From: an uncultured Phycisphaerales bacterium
Lineage (GTDB): Bacteria > Planctomycetota > Phycisphaerae > Tepidisphaerales > Tepidisphaeraceae
DNA length: 46,078 bases
Assembly: GCA_903871935.1 (NCBI GenBank)
Contig: CAIQIQ010000116.1
Location: 1 to 46,078 of the forward strand
Direction of reading: 5' to 3'
Of this stretch, positions 23,306-31,307 are shown in pieces; positions within the stretch are counted from its first letter, which is position 1, and each line of letters starts with the position of its first letter. The notes beneath the pieces are model-generated. The model ran no database searches. It saw nothing but the letters and a program-made list of their open reading frames with translations, and had not been told where the DNA came from. The position numbers were made by a program, and so were the translations under genes.

Positions 23306-24490
23306 ATGGATCTCTTCCGCAAATCCAAGGGTGCTGAAACTCGCTGGTCCAGCCCCGAGAACCTCACTGCCGGCAGAGCCGCCGGCGGCATGGCGAACCA
23401 GGGCGCCAAAGGCCACTGGGCCGAAGTCCTGCCGTCCGGCGGGCACGCCACTCTGCTTAACGTCCAGGGCTCCGGCACCGTTCGCCGCATCTTCCTCTCC
23501 ACCCGCCATTTTTCGCCTCTGGCCCTGCGCGCACTGACCATCGAGATGTACTGGGACAATGCTCCCACGCCCGCCGTGCGCGCTCCCTTGGGCGATTTCT
23601 TCTGCAACGGCCTGGGTGAGCCGGTTGCCTTCGAGAATGAGCTGTTCATCAACTCCGAAGGCCGCTCGCTTTCCTGCTTCGTCCCCATGCCCTTCCGTAC
23701 TGGTGCCAGGATCATCATTCGAAATGAGAGCGGCAAGGACACCATGGTCTACTTTGACGTCAACCTCACGGTTGGTGACAAGCACGGTGATGACGTCCTG
23801 TATTTCCACACCTATTGGAGCCGCGTCCGTAAAGGCAAGCTTGGCGAGGACTTTGTCGTTCTGCCCAAGGTCCGCGGCGCCGGCCGCTATGTCGGCGCCA
23901 ACTTCTCCGTCATTTCCAACCCGGCCTGGCGCAAGACCTGGTGGGGCGAGGGTGAGGCCAAGGTCTACCTCGATGGCGATGACAAGTTTCCCACACTCGC
24001 CGGCACCGGCACCGAGGACTACATTGGCGCCGCCTGGGGTATGGGCCATTTTTCCAGCCGCTACGGCGGCTGCATTCTTACCGACATCGAGCGCGGCCAT
24101 TTCGCCTTCTACCGCCTCCACATCCCCGATCCCGTGTTCTTCTTCAAGGATTGCCGTGTCACCATCCAGGACATGGGCGGCGCTGCCAAGTTCGAACTCA
24201 TCGGTTTCAAATCCGCCGGCGCCGAGATGAAACTCACCAGCGTCGTGCAGAACGAAACCACCTACAAGGTCCTGGAGATGACCAATCCCGACGGTTCTGC
24301 TCCCGCCCTTGAGGATGACTGGATCCTCCCCAAGGCCTGGTGCAACGTCTATCGCCTGGATGACTTCGCCGCCGCCGCCTACTTTTATCTGGATTCTCCG
24401 GAGAATTACCTGCCGTCGCTGCCTCCACTGGCAGAGCGCCTCGCCGGCGTCCCCATCCCGCAGCAGCAGTCCGGTCCCGCGGTAGGGTGA
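23306..24490 (+). CDS. Glycoside hydrolase family 172 (DUF2961) protein
   Basis: A 394-residue DUF2961 protein. The ATG at 23306 (MDLFRKSKGAETRWSS) is chosen because the family begins with an arginine/serine-rich SSxxxTG stretch; the frame is open from 23231 without support. Hallmarks are GSGTVRRIFLS, LGDFFCNGLGE, VYLDGDDKFPTLAGTGTEDY with Glu237 in the last motif, and YRLHIPDPVFF. Characterised GH172 enzymes act on alpha-D-fructofuranosyl or D-arabinofuranosyl linkages and assemble as trimers; the acidic residues of the GTGTEDY region are expected at the active site. No signal peptide is seen, so it may be cytoplasmic and process imported oligosaccharides, unlike its beta-helix neighbour. 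Confidence 0.88.
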   Translation: MDLFRKSKGAETRWSSPENLTAGRAAGGMANQGAKGHWAEVLPSGGHATLLNVQGSGTVRRIFLSTRHFSPLALRALTIEMYWDNAPTPAVRAPLGDFFCNGLGEPVAFENELFINSEGRSLSCFVPMPFRTGARIIIRNESGKDTMVYFDVNLTVGDKHGDDVLYFHTYWSRVRKGKLGEDFVVLPKVRGAGRYVGANFSVISNPAWRKTWWGEGEAKVYLDGDDKFPTLAGTGTEDYIGAAWGMGHFSSRYGGCILTDIERGHFAFYRLHIPDPVFFFKDCRVTIQDMGGAAKFELIGFKSAGAEMKLTSVVQNETTYKVLEMTNPDGSAPALEDDWILPKAWCNVYRLDDFAAAAYFYLDSPENYLPSLPPLAERLAGVPIPQQQSGPAVG

Positions 24491-24607
24491 TCAATCCGCG
24501 TGCCGCAAGAGCCCGGGATTTCGCTCAGCAGTTGTGTTTGCCTGCGGATGGTGGATGCCAACTTCGACCTTTTGCGTTATCCTATGATTGGGGAGGATGA
24601 GGAAGGA

Positions 24608-25618
24608 ATGCATGTCATCGCCACGATTTGGGATATACTCACCGGTCGTAGCCGCGGTCTAGCCATGGAGAGGACACCAGAACAAGTATCGCGGAATCTG
24701 CTTGCATCGGCCGACATCGTCAACCACGTCGCCGACGGCGTGTATGTCGTGGACATGAATCGGCGGATCGGCCTATGGAACAAGGCCGCCGAACGCATCA
24801 CCGGTTTTACGGCGAAGGAGGTCGAGGGTCGCGGCTGCGCTGACAGCGTGCTGACTCATACCGACTGCGCTGGCAAGAGCTTGTGCAAGGGGTTGTGCCC
24901 GGTGGCCAGCACTCTGGCCGATGGCAAGGCGCGCCAGGCGGTTGTCAACCTGCACCACAAGAGCGGGCACCGCATTCCCGTTCATATTGACGTCAGCCCG
25001 GTACGCAATGAGCAGGGCCAGATCATCGGCGCTGTCGAGACGTTTCGTGAGTGCAGCGATGTCATCGCCATGCGCAGCGCGATCGAACACCTGAAGCACT
25101 GGGGCTGCATCGACGTCCAGAGCGGTCTGGCTGCCCGGCGCATCGTCGAGGGGCGCCTCGCCGAGCGGCAGCAGGAGATGCAGCGCTATGGCTGGGCGTT
25201 TGGCATTCTGGTGATTGAGATCGATATGTTCAAGGAGGTGCGGGCACGGTTTGGCGATGACGGCTTAACCGCTGCCATCCGCATGGCCGGCATGTGTGTG
25301 TCCAATTCGCTTCGTTCGCTGGATACGGTTGGGCGCTGGGACGATGAGACTTTTCTCGCGATCGTGGCCAATACCACCGCCACCGAACTGGCGGTCATTG
25401 CCGAGCGCGTGCGCACGATGGTCGATACCGCCTACAAGGTCAGCGGTGACAGCGAAATCCATGTTACCGTCTCGATCGGAGCCGCCGCCGCCGATCCCCG
25501 CGACAACGTCGCCTCGCTCCTGCTCAAGGCTCAGAAGTGTCTCTACACCAGCCGCACGCAAGGCCGCAATCGCGTGACCATCCATGGTCTGCAGCCCGAA
25601 AAGGCCGATGGGATCTGA
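24608..25618 (+). CDS. PAS - degenerate GGDEF protein with intact I-site
   Basis: 336 residues from ATG 24608 (GAGGA four bases upstream; 24584 and 24665 are alternative starts). A PAS domain (VADGVYVVDMNRRIGLWNKA) with a Cys-rich insert (TDCAGKSLCKGLCP) and PAC-like tail is followed by a GGDEF domain. The signature is DDETF in GRWDDETFL instead of GGDEF, so cyclase activity is unlikely. The inhibitory-site motif RxxD is intact as RSLD exactly five residues before the signature. In characterised proteins of this type the domain binds c-di-GMP as an effector. It is convergent, 90 bases apart, with the sensor at 25709-28003. There is no membrane segment or signal peptide. Confidence 0.8.
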   Translation: MHVIATIWDILTGRSRGLAMERTPEQVSRNLLASADIVNHVADGVYVVDMNRRIGLWNKAAERITGFTAKEVEGRGCADSVLTHTDCAGKSLCKGLCPVASTLADGKARQAVVNLHHKSGHRIPVHIDVSPVRNEQGQIIGAVETFRECSDVIAMRSAIEHLKHWGCIDVQSGLAARRIVEGRLAERQQEMQRYGWAFGILVIEIDMFKEVRARFGDDGLTAAIRMAGMCVSNSLRSLDTVGRWDDETFLAIVANTTATELAVIAERVRTMVDTAYKVSGDSEIHVTVSIGAAAADPRDNVASLLLKAQKCLYTSRTQGRNRVTIHGLQPEKADGI

Positions 25619-25708
25619 TGACCATGTCGGAAGGGGTCTTCGATGGGCATTCTTTTCCCGCCCACGATCTGCGGTCGCAGACGATGGCTCAGCACGGCCG
25701 CTGCACAA

Positions 25709-28003
25709 TCAAGTGGTGGTCGACGCTGGCCGGTTCAGCGTGATGTCTTCGATGATGCATGCGATGCGCGCCACCCGCCCGTCACGCTCGCGCAGGGGCA
25801 TGGCTGTGGCCCTGACCCGCCGGGTGCTGCCATCGGGGCGGATAACGCGGTACTCTTCGTTGAACTGCGATTCGCCGGCATAGAGCAGGAAATTCCGCAC
25901 GACACGGGCGCGATCCTCTTCGTGAATGGCGGTGGTCCATGCCATCGGGCCATCCCCGGCCGGTGACGTCGGCATCCCCCAGATCTTCTCGAACGCCGGG
26001 CTGGCATACGCGGTTCGATGGGTCGGCCAGTCGGCGATCAACAGCGCCGTGCTGCTGTATTCGGCGAATATCTTGAATCGCTGCTGGGCCTCGGCCAGCG
26101 CCGCCTCGACCAGCTTCAAAGAGGTGATGTCGTGGCCGGTGATCTGGAATTCCAGTGCTCGGCCCTTGGCATCCGCGATGACTCGACTTACCCAGCGCAC
26201 CCAGCGTACCTGTCCCTGGTCATCATGGACGCGATGCTCGGAGACTTCGGTCGGATAGGCCGGCCGCAACCGCGCAAAGTGGGATCGGACCAGTTCCCGG
26301 TCCTCTTCATGCACGATCTGCATGATCGAGCGCCCCAGCAGATCCTCACGACGTTTGCCCGCCCACGCACACCAGGCATCATTAGCCAGCGTGATCGCGC
26401 CGTCGATGGTCGTTCTGCAGATGATCTCGATCTGATCCTGTATCAGGGATTTGCGAAGTATCTCGGTTTCCAGGAGCCGGCGCTCAGCCATGTTGCGGTC
26501 CAGTTCCGCGCCGCCGCGCGCCCCCAGCAGCAGCATCAGGTCGCGGGTGTGTTGATCCAGCGGCAGTTCGTGATCATCGATCACGGCAAGATGACCCGCA
26601 ACCGTCCCATCCGAGAGTTTCAGCGGCACCGCGATATACGCCTGGGCGCCCAGGAGCCGCAGCAGCGGGCTTTCAGGGAAATCCTGAAGCACATTCCTGG
26701 CGATGTGGACGATATTGCGCATCTTCACCTGCATGCAGGGATTGCCGCCCAACTCGTAGGTGAAATCCTCCTGCAGTGCCACGTTCGCCTTGGCGGCGAT
26801 GATGCGGGCCCTGGGCTTGCCGCCCGGGATCCATTCGGTCGCAAATACGCAGCGGGCGCCGGTGATCATTGCCAGAACGCCTACGACATCCGCAAAAAAA
26901 GCCGGACCGCGCGAGGCCGACGATGCGAACTCCAGCGTCTTCTGCACGGCCTGCAGTTCTTCGTCGCGCTGCCGGATGGCGCTGGCCATTTCACGGAAGG
27001 TGTGGGCGACCTCTTCTGTCTCCTCGTAGGGCTGCACCGGCAGCGTCAGCCTGTATCCACCTCGCACCATCGCGGCAGAGGCCGATCCAAGTGCCTCGAT
27101 CGGCCTGGCAAACCGCCCGCCCAGCATCGCTGCAAACGCGCCCACGAGGATGATGGCGCCGCACGTGAGCGTAAGCACCAGCATGTCAGCGCGGCGGACG
27201 GGGTGGTATGCCGATGACACCGGCTCGCTGACGTGAGCCATCCACCCGGTTGGGCTGATGCGAGCGACGCTCACGAGCTTCTCGTCTTCGCCAAACCCGA
27301 CACGCTCCGTCGCATCCGCCTCGCTCTGCATCTGCGGCAACCTGCCGACATCCAGCGGGGGCGTCTCGCTCGATCCCCCAACCCGGGCAAATGCCAGCTT
27401 GTCCTGATCCACCAGCGAGATCACTACGTCCCCGGTGGCATAGCGGTTGATCGCCGCCTGCATTGCGTCCAGGTTCAAGATTGCCAGCACCGTGTGTTCC
27501 CCGGCGCGGATCGCCAGTGCCACCGACTGACGTGCCGACCACGGAGATCGGCTCGCGGGCGTCCAGATAAGCTGGTCGGGGTTTCGCGACAGCGTGTATC
27601 CAGGGTGATGAGACATATCCAGACCGTTGAGATTCTCCTTTACCTGGGTCGTACCGGCAGTTTCGATAATGCCGTTGCGATCCAAAAGCAGGGCGACCTC
27701 AATGGAAGGCGAAGCGACAACGATCGACTGCAGCACCTGTTGAGCGCTGATCCCCGCCGGCCGGTCCGGGCCCTTCAGCAGTTCGGCGGTGTTGGTCGTC
27801 AACGCTCGCGCGGAATTCAGATACGCCTCCGTTGCCGCCGCGACTGTCAGAGCAGTCGACCGGCTCGACTGCTCGATCATGATCATCGTGTTCTGCCGAA
27901 TATAGATGCCGGTGAGAACGCCCATTGCGGCAATTGGCACGATGGTGACCAGCAGCACGCGCCAGAAGACAGCCAGGCGGAAAGAGCTTTGGGTGTTTGC
28001 CAT
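25709..28003 (-). CDS. Membrane sensor: dCache-like, HAMP, GAF, two PAS domains, no output domain
   Basis: 764 residues. The order is TM1 at about 11-34, an extracytoplasmic sensor of about 41-270 (dCache-like), TM2 at 273-296, HAMP at about 297-349, GAF at about 362-506, PAS/PAC at about 522-630 and a second PAS/PAC at about 641-755, then a stop nine residues later. No HisKA, HATPase, GGDEF, EAL or methyl-accepting region follows, and the convergent gene 90 bases away leaves no room for one. It starts four bases after the stop of the receptor-like binding protein, so the two form an operon. It probably signals through a partner protein, or it has lost its kinase. No internal frameshift is apparent. 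Confidence 0.85.
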   Translation of the reverse strand: MANTQSSFRLAVFWRVLLVTIVPIAAMGVLTGIYIRQNTMIMIEQSSRSTALTVAAATEAYLNSARALTTNTAELLKGPDRPAGISAQQVLQSIVVASPSIEVALLLDRNGIIETAGTTQVKENLNGLDMSHHPGYTLSRNPDQLIWTPASRSPWSARQSVALAIRAGEHTVLAILNLDAMQAAINRYATGDVVISLVDQDKLAFARVGGSSETPPLDVGRLPQMQSEADATERVGFGEDEKLVSVARISPTGWMAHVSEPVSSAYHPVRRADMLVLTLTCGAIILVGAFAAMLGGRFARPIEALGSASAAMVRGGYRLTLPVQPYEETEEVAHTFREMASAIRQRDEELQAVQKTLEFASSASRGPAFFADVVGVLAMITGARCVFATEWIPGGKPRARIIAAKANVALQEDFTYELGGNPCMQVKMRNIVHIARNVLQDFPESPLLRLLGAQAYIAVPLKLSDGTVAGHLAVIDDHELPLDQHTRDLMLLLGARGGAELDRNMAERRLLETEILRKSLIQDQIEIICRTTIDGAITLANDAWCAWAGKRREDLLGRSIMQIVHEEDRELVRSHFARLRPAYPTEVSEHRVHDDQGQVRWVRWVSRVIADAKGRALEFQITGHDITSLKLVEAALAEAQQRFKIFAEYSSTALLIADWPTHRTAYASPAFEKIWGMPTSPAGDGPMAWTTAIHEEDRARVVRNFLLYAGESQFNEEYRVIRPDGSTRRVRATAMPLRERDGRVARIACIIEDITLNRPASTTT

Positions 28004-28006
28004 AAA

Positions 28007-29176
28007 CTAATCCATTGCCCTGAAGGCGCCATTCCGGACCGTAGACAAGAATAGTTCGCGGTGCACATCGCCCGTTCCCGAGATCGCAATCCTGCCCTGC
28101 ACACCTTCAAAGAAGCGCATTTCCGAAAGCGCCTGTCGGATATCGGTCTTGGGATGTTTCTCCGCAATCGCGGTCAGCAGAATCCGCGCAGCATCATAAG
28201 CATGCACCGCCGCAAAGGTCGATTCCCGGCCAAACCGGCGCCGAAACCGCAGCCGGAACGACTCATAGCGCTCGGAAGGATAGTAGCGGTCAAAGCTGTG
28301 GTAGAAGAACAGGCCTTCCACCGCCGACCCGCCGTAAGCCACCAGTTCATCGCTGGCGGCCAGTTCCGTCGCGGCCACCGGCACATTGCACCCGGCGCGC
28401 TTCAGATACTGGCACAGCATTGCCGTCTGCTGTGGACCGGCCAGGATCAGGATGCTGTCGGGATTCACCGACGCCGCACGCTGCGCTGTATCGCGGAACG
28501 GGCCCTCGCTCGCCGAGGAGTATCGGATGATGCGCACCGGTTCAGACACCGACAGCGCATAGGCCTTGGCAAAGTCGCCCGCCATCTGCAGGCCGAAGTT
28601 GCCCAGCGAATCATCCACGATGACCGCCGGTCGCGCCAGACGTCGCCAGCTGTACATGTAACGCGCCAACTGGTCCATCAACTGTGTGCAGGAGGGATAG
28701 AGGTGAAAGAACAGGTCGTCGCGGCCCGTCAGTTCGTCAGGGCCGGCCGTTGGGCTAAAAAGCACAATGCCATTTCGCTGGGATTCAATCGAGGCGAAAA
28801 GGGCCCCCTCGCTGGTCATCGGTCCGACCGTGGCCGGGGCGTGTTTCCGCGCCATGGTCGAAAGAAAATCGGCGATGCGGGATGTTCCGGCCGATTCATC
28901 GTCAATGAGCAGCTCTACCGGATGGTCCTCTATCCCGCCGTCATTGTTGCATTCCTCTATCGCCAGGATGGTGCCGTTGCGGGCGGCCTGACCAACGTCA
29001 CCATAGCCACCCGCCAACGGCCCGATGAAGCCCAGGTACAGCGGCGATGGCCGCGAGTATTGGACCCATGCCCCGGCCGCGCCCATGGCCATCACCATCA
29101 GCACGACGCTGATGATCCGCCGCAGCTTCCTTCGGTCTGACAATGTGAACCGGATCGCCATGGTACCAAACGTCAT
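28007..29176 (-). CDS. Receptor-type periplasmic binding protein (Peripla_BP_6, LivJ-like)
   Basis: About 389 residues. The start is uncertain: ATG 29176 or 29161 gives MAIRFTLSDRRKLRR, then a single hydrophobic anchor (IISVVLMVMAMGAAGAWV); upstream codons look like noise. The mature part begins PLYLGFIGPLAGGYGDVGQA, the classic branched-chain amino acid/amide receptor opening, with VGPMTSEGALFASI and GIVLFSPTAG further on. Binding a small organic ligand outside the cell is expected. It is not next to an ABC permease; the co-transcribed gene is the dCache sensor four bases downstream. It therefore more likely presents a ligand to a signalling protein than feeds a transporter. Confidence 0.82.
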   Translation of the reverse strand: MTFGTMAIRFTLSDRRKLRRIISVVLMVMAMGAAGAWVQYSRPSPLYLGFIGPLAGGYGDVGQAARNGTILAIEECNNDGGIEDHPVELLIDDESAGTSRIADFLSTMARKHAPATVGPMTSEGALFASIESQRNGIVLFSPTAGPDELTGRDDLFFHLYPSCTQLMDQLARYMYSWRRLARPAVIVDDSLGNFGLQMAGDFAKAYALSVSEPVRIIRYSSASEGPFRDTAQRAASVNPDSILILAGPQQTAMLCQYLKRAGCNVPVAATELAASDELVAYGGSAVEGLFFYHSFDRYYPSERYESFRLRFRRRFGRESTFAAVHAYDAARILLTAIAEKHPKTDIRQALSEMRFFEGVQGRIAISGTGDVHRELFLSTVRNGAFRAMD

Positions 29177-29365
29177 CTTTTGCCCGCAGGCCCATCGCCG
29201 GGCCCGCCAATCCGCAATGCCCATGCATCCTACCGGCCAGCCGGCCGCAGCGACAGCGTATCGTCGCCACGTAGGGCCGCGGTGTAAGGTTCCTCGCCAA
29301 CCGTCAAGATAGGCGCGCGATTGATAGGCCCGCCACGAGCCGGTAGCATCAGGTCCTCGGATCCC

Positions 29366-30334
29366 ATGAAAATCGCATTTACCCCAGTCGTCTACGAACA
29401 TGCGGCACGCTTTGTCCAACGCACACCGTGGGAAGTGTCCCGCGACGAGCAACTCATGTTCGAAGGACATCGTCGGGCCTATCTGGCATATCACCACCAG
29501 GTGATCGTTGTCGGCATAGACATCTATAACCTTGAGGCGGAGGCCTACGGCGCTACCATCGAAAAAAGCGTCGGCGATGGCATCCCCGCCATTCATGAAC
29601 CGCTCTGGAAAACCCTGGATCAGGGCATGCGTGTGGAACCATTCGACCCAGTGCATGACGGGCGCATTGCCATGGCGGTTCGCGTCGGCCAGCGGCTCAA
29701 GCGCGAGTTCCCCGCCGCCGATGTGCGCATTCCGGTGGCCGGACCGTTTTCCATCGCCTTCAATCTCCGAGGCATCTCCAGCCTGTGTGAAGATGCCATT
29801 GATCGCCCGGAAGATACTGTGAAGATGCTCCTGCGCCTGGCGGAGAATCAGGCGGTATTCTGTCGTGCGATTGCCCAGGCGGGCCTGGATGTGGCCTTCT
29901 TTGAGTCGGCCGCCGCTCCGCCGATCCTATCCCCGCAGCAGTTCCGAACCGTTGAACTGCCAGCGCTCAAGCGGGCGATGGCCGTTGCCGCGGAATGTAC
30001 CGGCCATCCCATTCCCTGCATCATGGGAGGCAACACATTTCCCGTCCTCTCGGATCTTCTTGCCACGGGCACCAACTATCTGATCTGTAATATCGAGACC
30101 GATCAGGCCGCTTTCGTGGCCCAGACAAGCCAGACGCATCCGCATGTCAGGATTCGCATTAACCTCGATCCGCTGGTCGTGTCGTGCTCGGACGTCCAGC
30201 GAATCCACAAAGACATTGACCGCGTTCTGGCGATCGCCGGTGGCAGGACAAACTGCGTCATGGGCACCGGCGCCATGCCATTTGAAACTCCCCTTGAGAA
30301 CGTTCGCCTGATTAACGAGTATATTGCGCAGTGA
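29366..30334 (+). CDS. Uroporphyrinogen decarboxylase-like protein (URO-D/MtaA superfamily)
   Basis: 322 residues from ATG 29366 (MKIAFTPVVYEHAARF); an upstream in-frame start at 29321 is unsupported. The (beta/alpha)8-type sequence has VRIPVAGPFSIAFNL, AGLDVAFFESAAAPPILSPQQF and CVMGTGAMPFETPLENVRLI, which place it in the uroporphyrinogen decarboxylase-like superfamily that also contains methylcobamide:CoM methyltransferases. It lacks the typical heme-enzyme N-terminus, and such paralogs are frequent in planctomycete sugar-catabolism clusters with unknown substrate. The gene is 26 bases before a TIM-barrel isomerase, so the two are probably one transcript. A role in heme synthesis is unlikely. 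Confidence 0.75.
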   Translation: MKIAFTPVVYEHAARFVQRTPWEVSRDEQLMFEGHRRAYLAYHHQVIVVGIDIYNLEAEAYGATIEKSVGDGIPAIHEPLWKTLDQGMRVEPFDPVHDGRIAMAVRVGQRLKREFPAADVRIPVAGPFSIAFNLRGISSLCEDAIDRPEDTVKMLLRLAENQAVFCRAIAQAGLDVAFFESAAAPPILSPQQFRTVELPALKRAMAVAAECTGHPIPCIMGGNTFPVLSDLLATGTNYLICNIETDQAAFVAQTSQTHPHVRIRINLDPLVVSCSDVQRIHKDIDRVLAIAGGRTNCVMGTGAMPFETPLENVRLINEYIAQ

Positions 30335-30360
30335 CCGCGTGAGATCACGGAGCCTCCCCT

Positions 30361-31221
30361 ATGAAAACAACATCTTCTTCCGCAGCGTATCCCGCACCTG
30401 CCAAAGGCACCATCGTCGTCGGCGCTCACCCGTGGGTGTATGCCGCGACGCAGCCAGGCCACGACATCACTCCAGTCCTGCCGCAGATCTTTGCCGACAT
30501 GAGCTATGCCGGTTTCGATGGCATCGAACTCATGGCCTCCGCGTTGCGACCTGATTCCGCTGTCGAGCAGATCGCCGCCTTGTCGCAGGAATACAAGCTT
30601 CCCATCATCGGCGCATCCTTCGGCGCGGCGATGTGGGATCGCCAGCAGCACGTGGGCGTGATGGCCGATGCCGAGATGGTCATCTCCCGCCTCGCCAGGC
30701 TCGGCGGCCGCACGCTGGGATTAACCGTAGGCGCCGTCGAGCGTAGCGGGAAGATCCTCAAGACGCCGGAGCAACTCGATGCCCAGGCGGAGCTGCTTGG
30801 AAAGATCCTTGCCCGCAGCGCTGTCCACGGCATTGTGCCCAATCTTCACAACCACACCTTCGAGGTCGAGAACAATCTGCACGACCTCAAAGGCACGCTC
30901 GACCGGCTGCCCGACGTCAAACTCGGCCCCGATCTCAACTGGCTCCTGCGTGGCGGAGTTGATCCCGCGGCGTTCCTGCGGCAATTCGGGCCGAAGATCG
31001 TCTTCCTGCACCTGCGCGACCAGAAGAAAGATGGGCGCTGGTCCGAGGCCCTTGGCGAAGGTGACATGGACTATGGTGCCATAGCGGCCGCCCTGCGCGA
31101 GATTCACTTTCACGGCGATGCCGTTATCGAACTGGCGCACGAGCGGAATTTCACCCTCACGCGCCCCTTGCGCGAGAGCCTGAAAATCAGTTGCGACTTT
31201 GCACGCAAAATACTGGCCTAA
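30361..31221 (+). CDS. Sugar phosphate isomerase/epimerase-type TIM barrel protein
   Basis: 286 residues of the xylose isomerase-like (AP_endonuc_2) family. Motifs are MSYAGFDGIELMA at the first strand, NLHNHTFEVEN, KLGPDLNWLLRGGVDP, IVFLHLRDQK, ALGEGDMDY and VIELAHE; the acidic and histidine residues in these positions bind a divalent metal in relatives. It would isomerise or epimerise a sugar or a keto sugar in the cytoplasm. It follows the URO-D-like gene by 26 bases and precedes the DUF4091 gene by 86 bases. The exact substrate (for example hydroxypyruvate or inosose, as in relatives) cannot be decided. Confidence 0.85.
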   Translation: MKTTSSSAAYPAPAKGTIVVGAHPWVYAATQPGHDITPVLPQIFADMSYAGFDGIELMASALRPDSAVEQIAALSQEYKLPIIGASFGAAMWDRQQHVGVMADAEMVISRLARLGGRTLGLTVGAVERSGKILKTPEQLDAQAELLGKILARSAVHGIVPNLHNHTFEVENNLHDLKGTLDRLPDVKLGPDLNWLLRGGVDPAAFLRQFGPKIVFLHLRDQKKDGRWSEALGEGDMDYGAIAAALREIHFHGDAVIELAHERNFTLTRPLRESLKISCDFARKILA

Positions 31222-31307
31222 TGAACGCGACATAACCCTGTATGCTTGTCCGCTCAATGAGCCATGGCACAGCTATCGCCAATGCTCGCCCACTAACGAG
31301 GTGCTCC

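Noticed and set aside
26018..27217. A 399-codon plus-strand frame inside the sensor gene
   Set aside because: It is a shadow of the HAMP/GAF/PAS coding frame, without motifs or ribosome-binding site.
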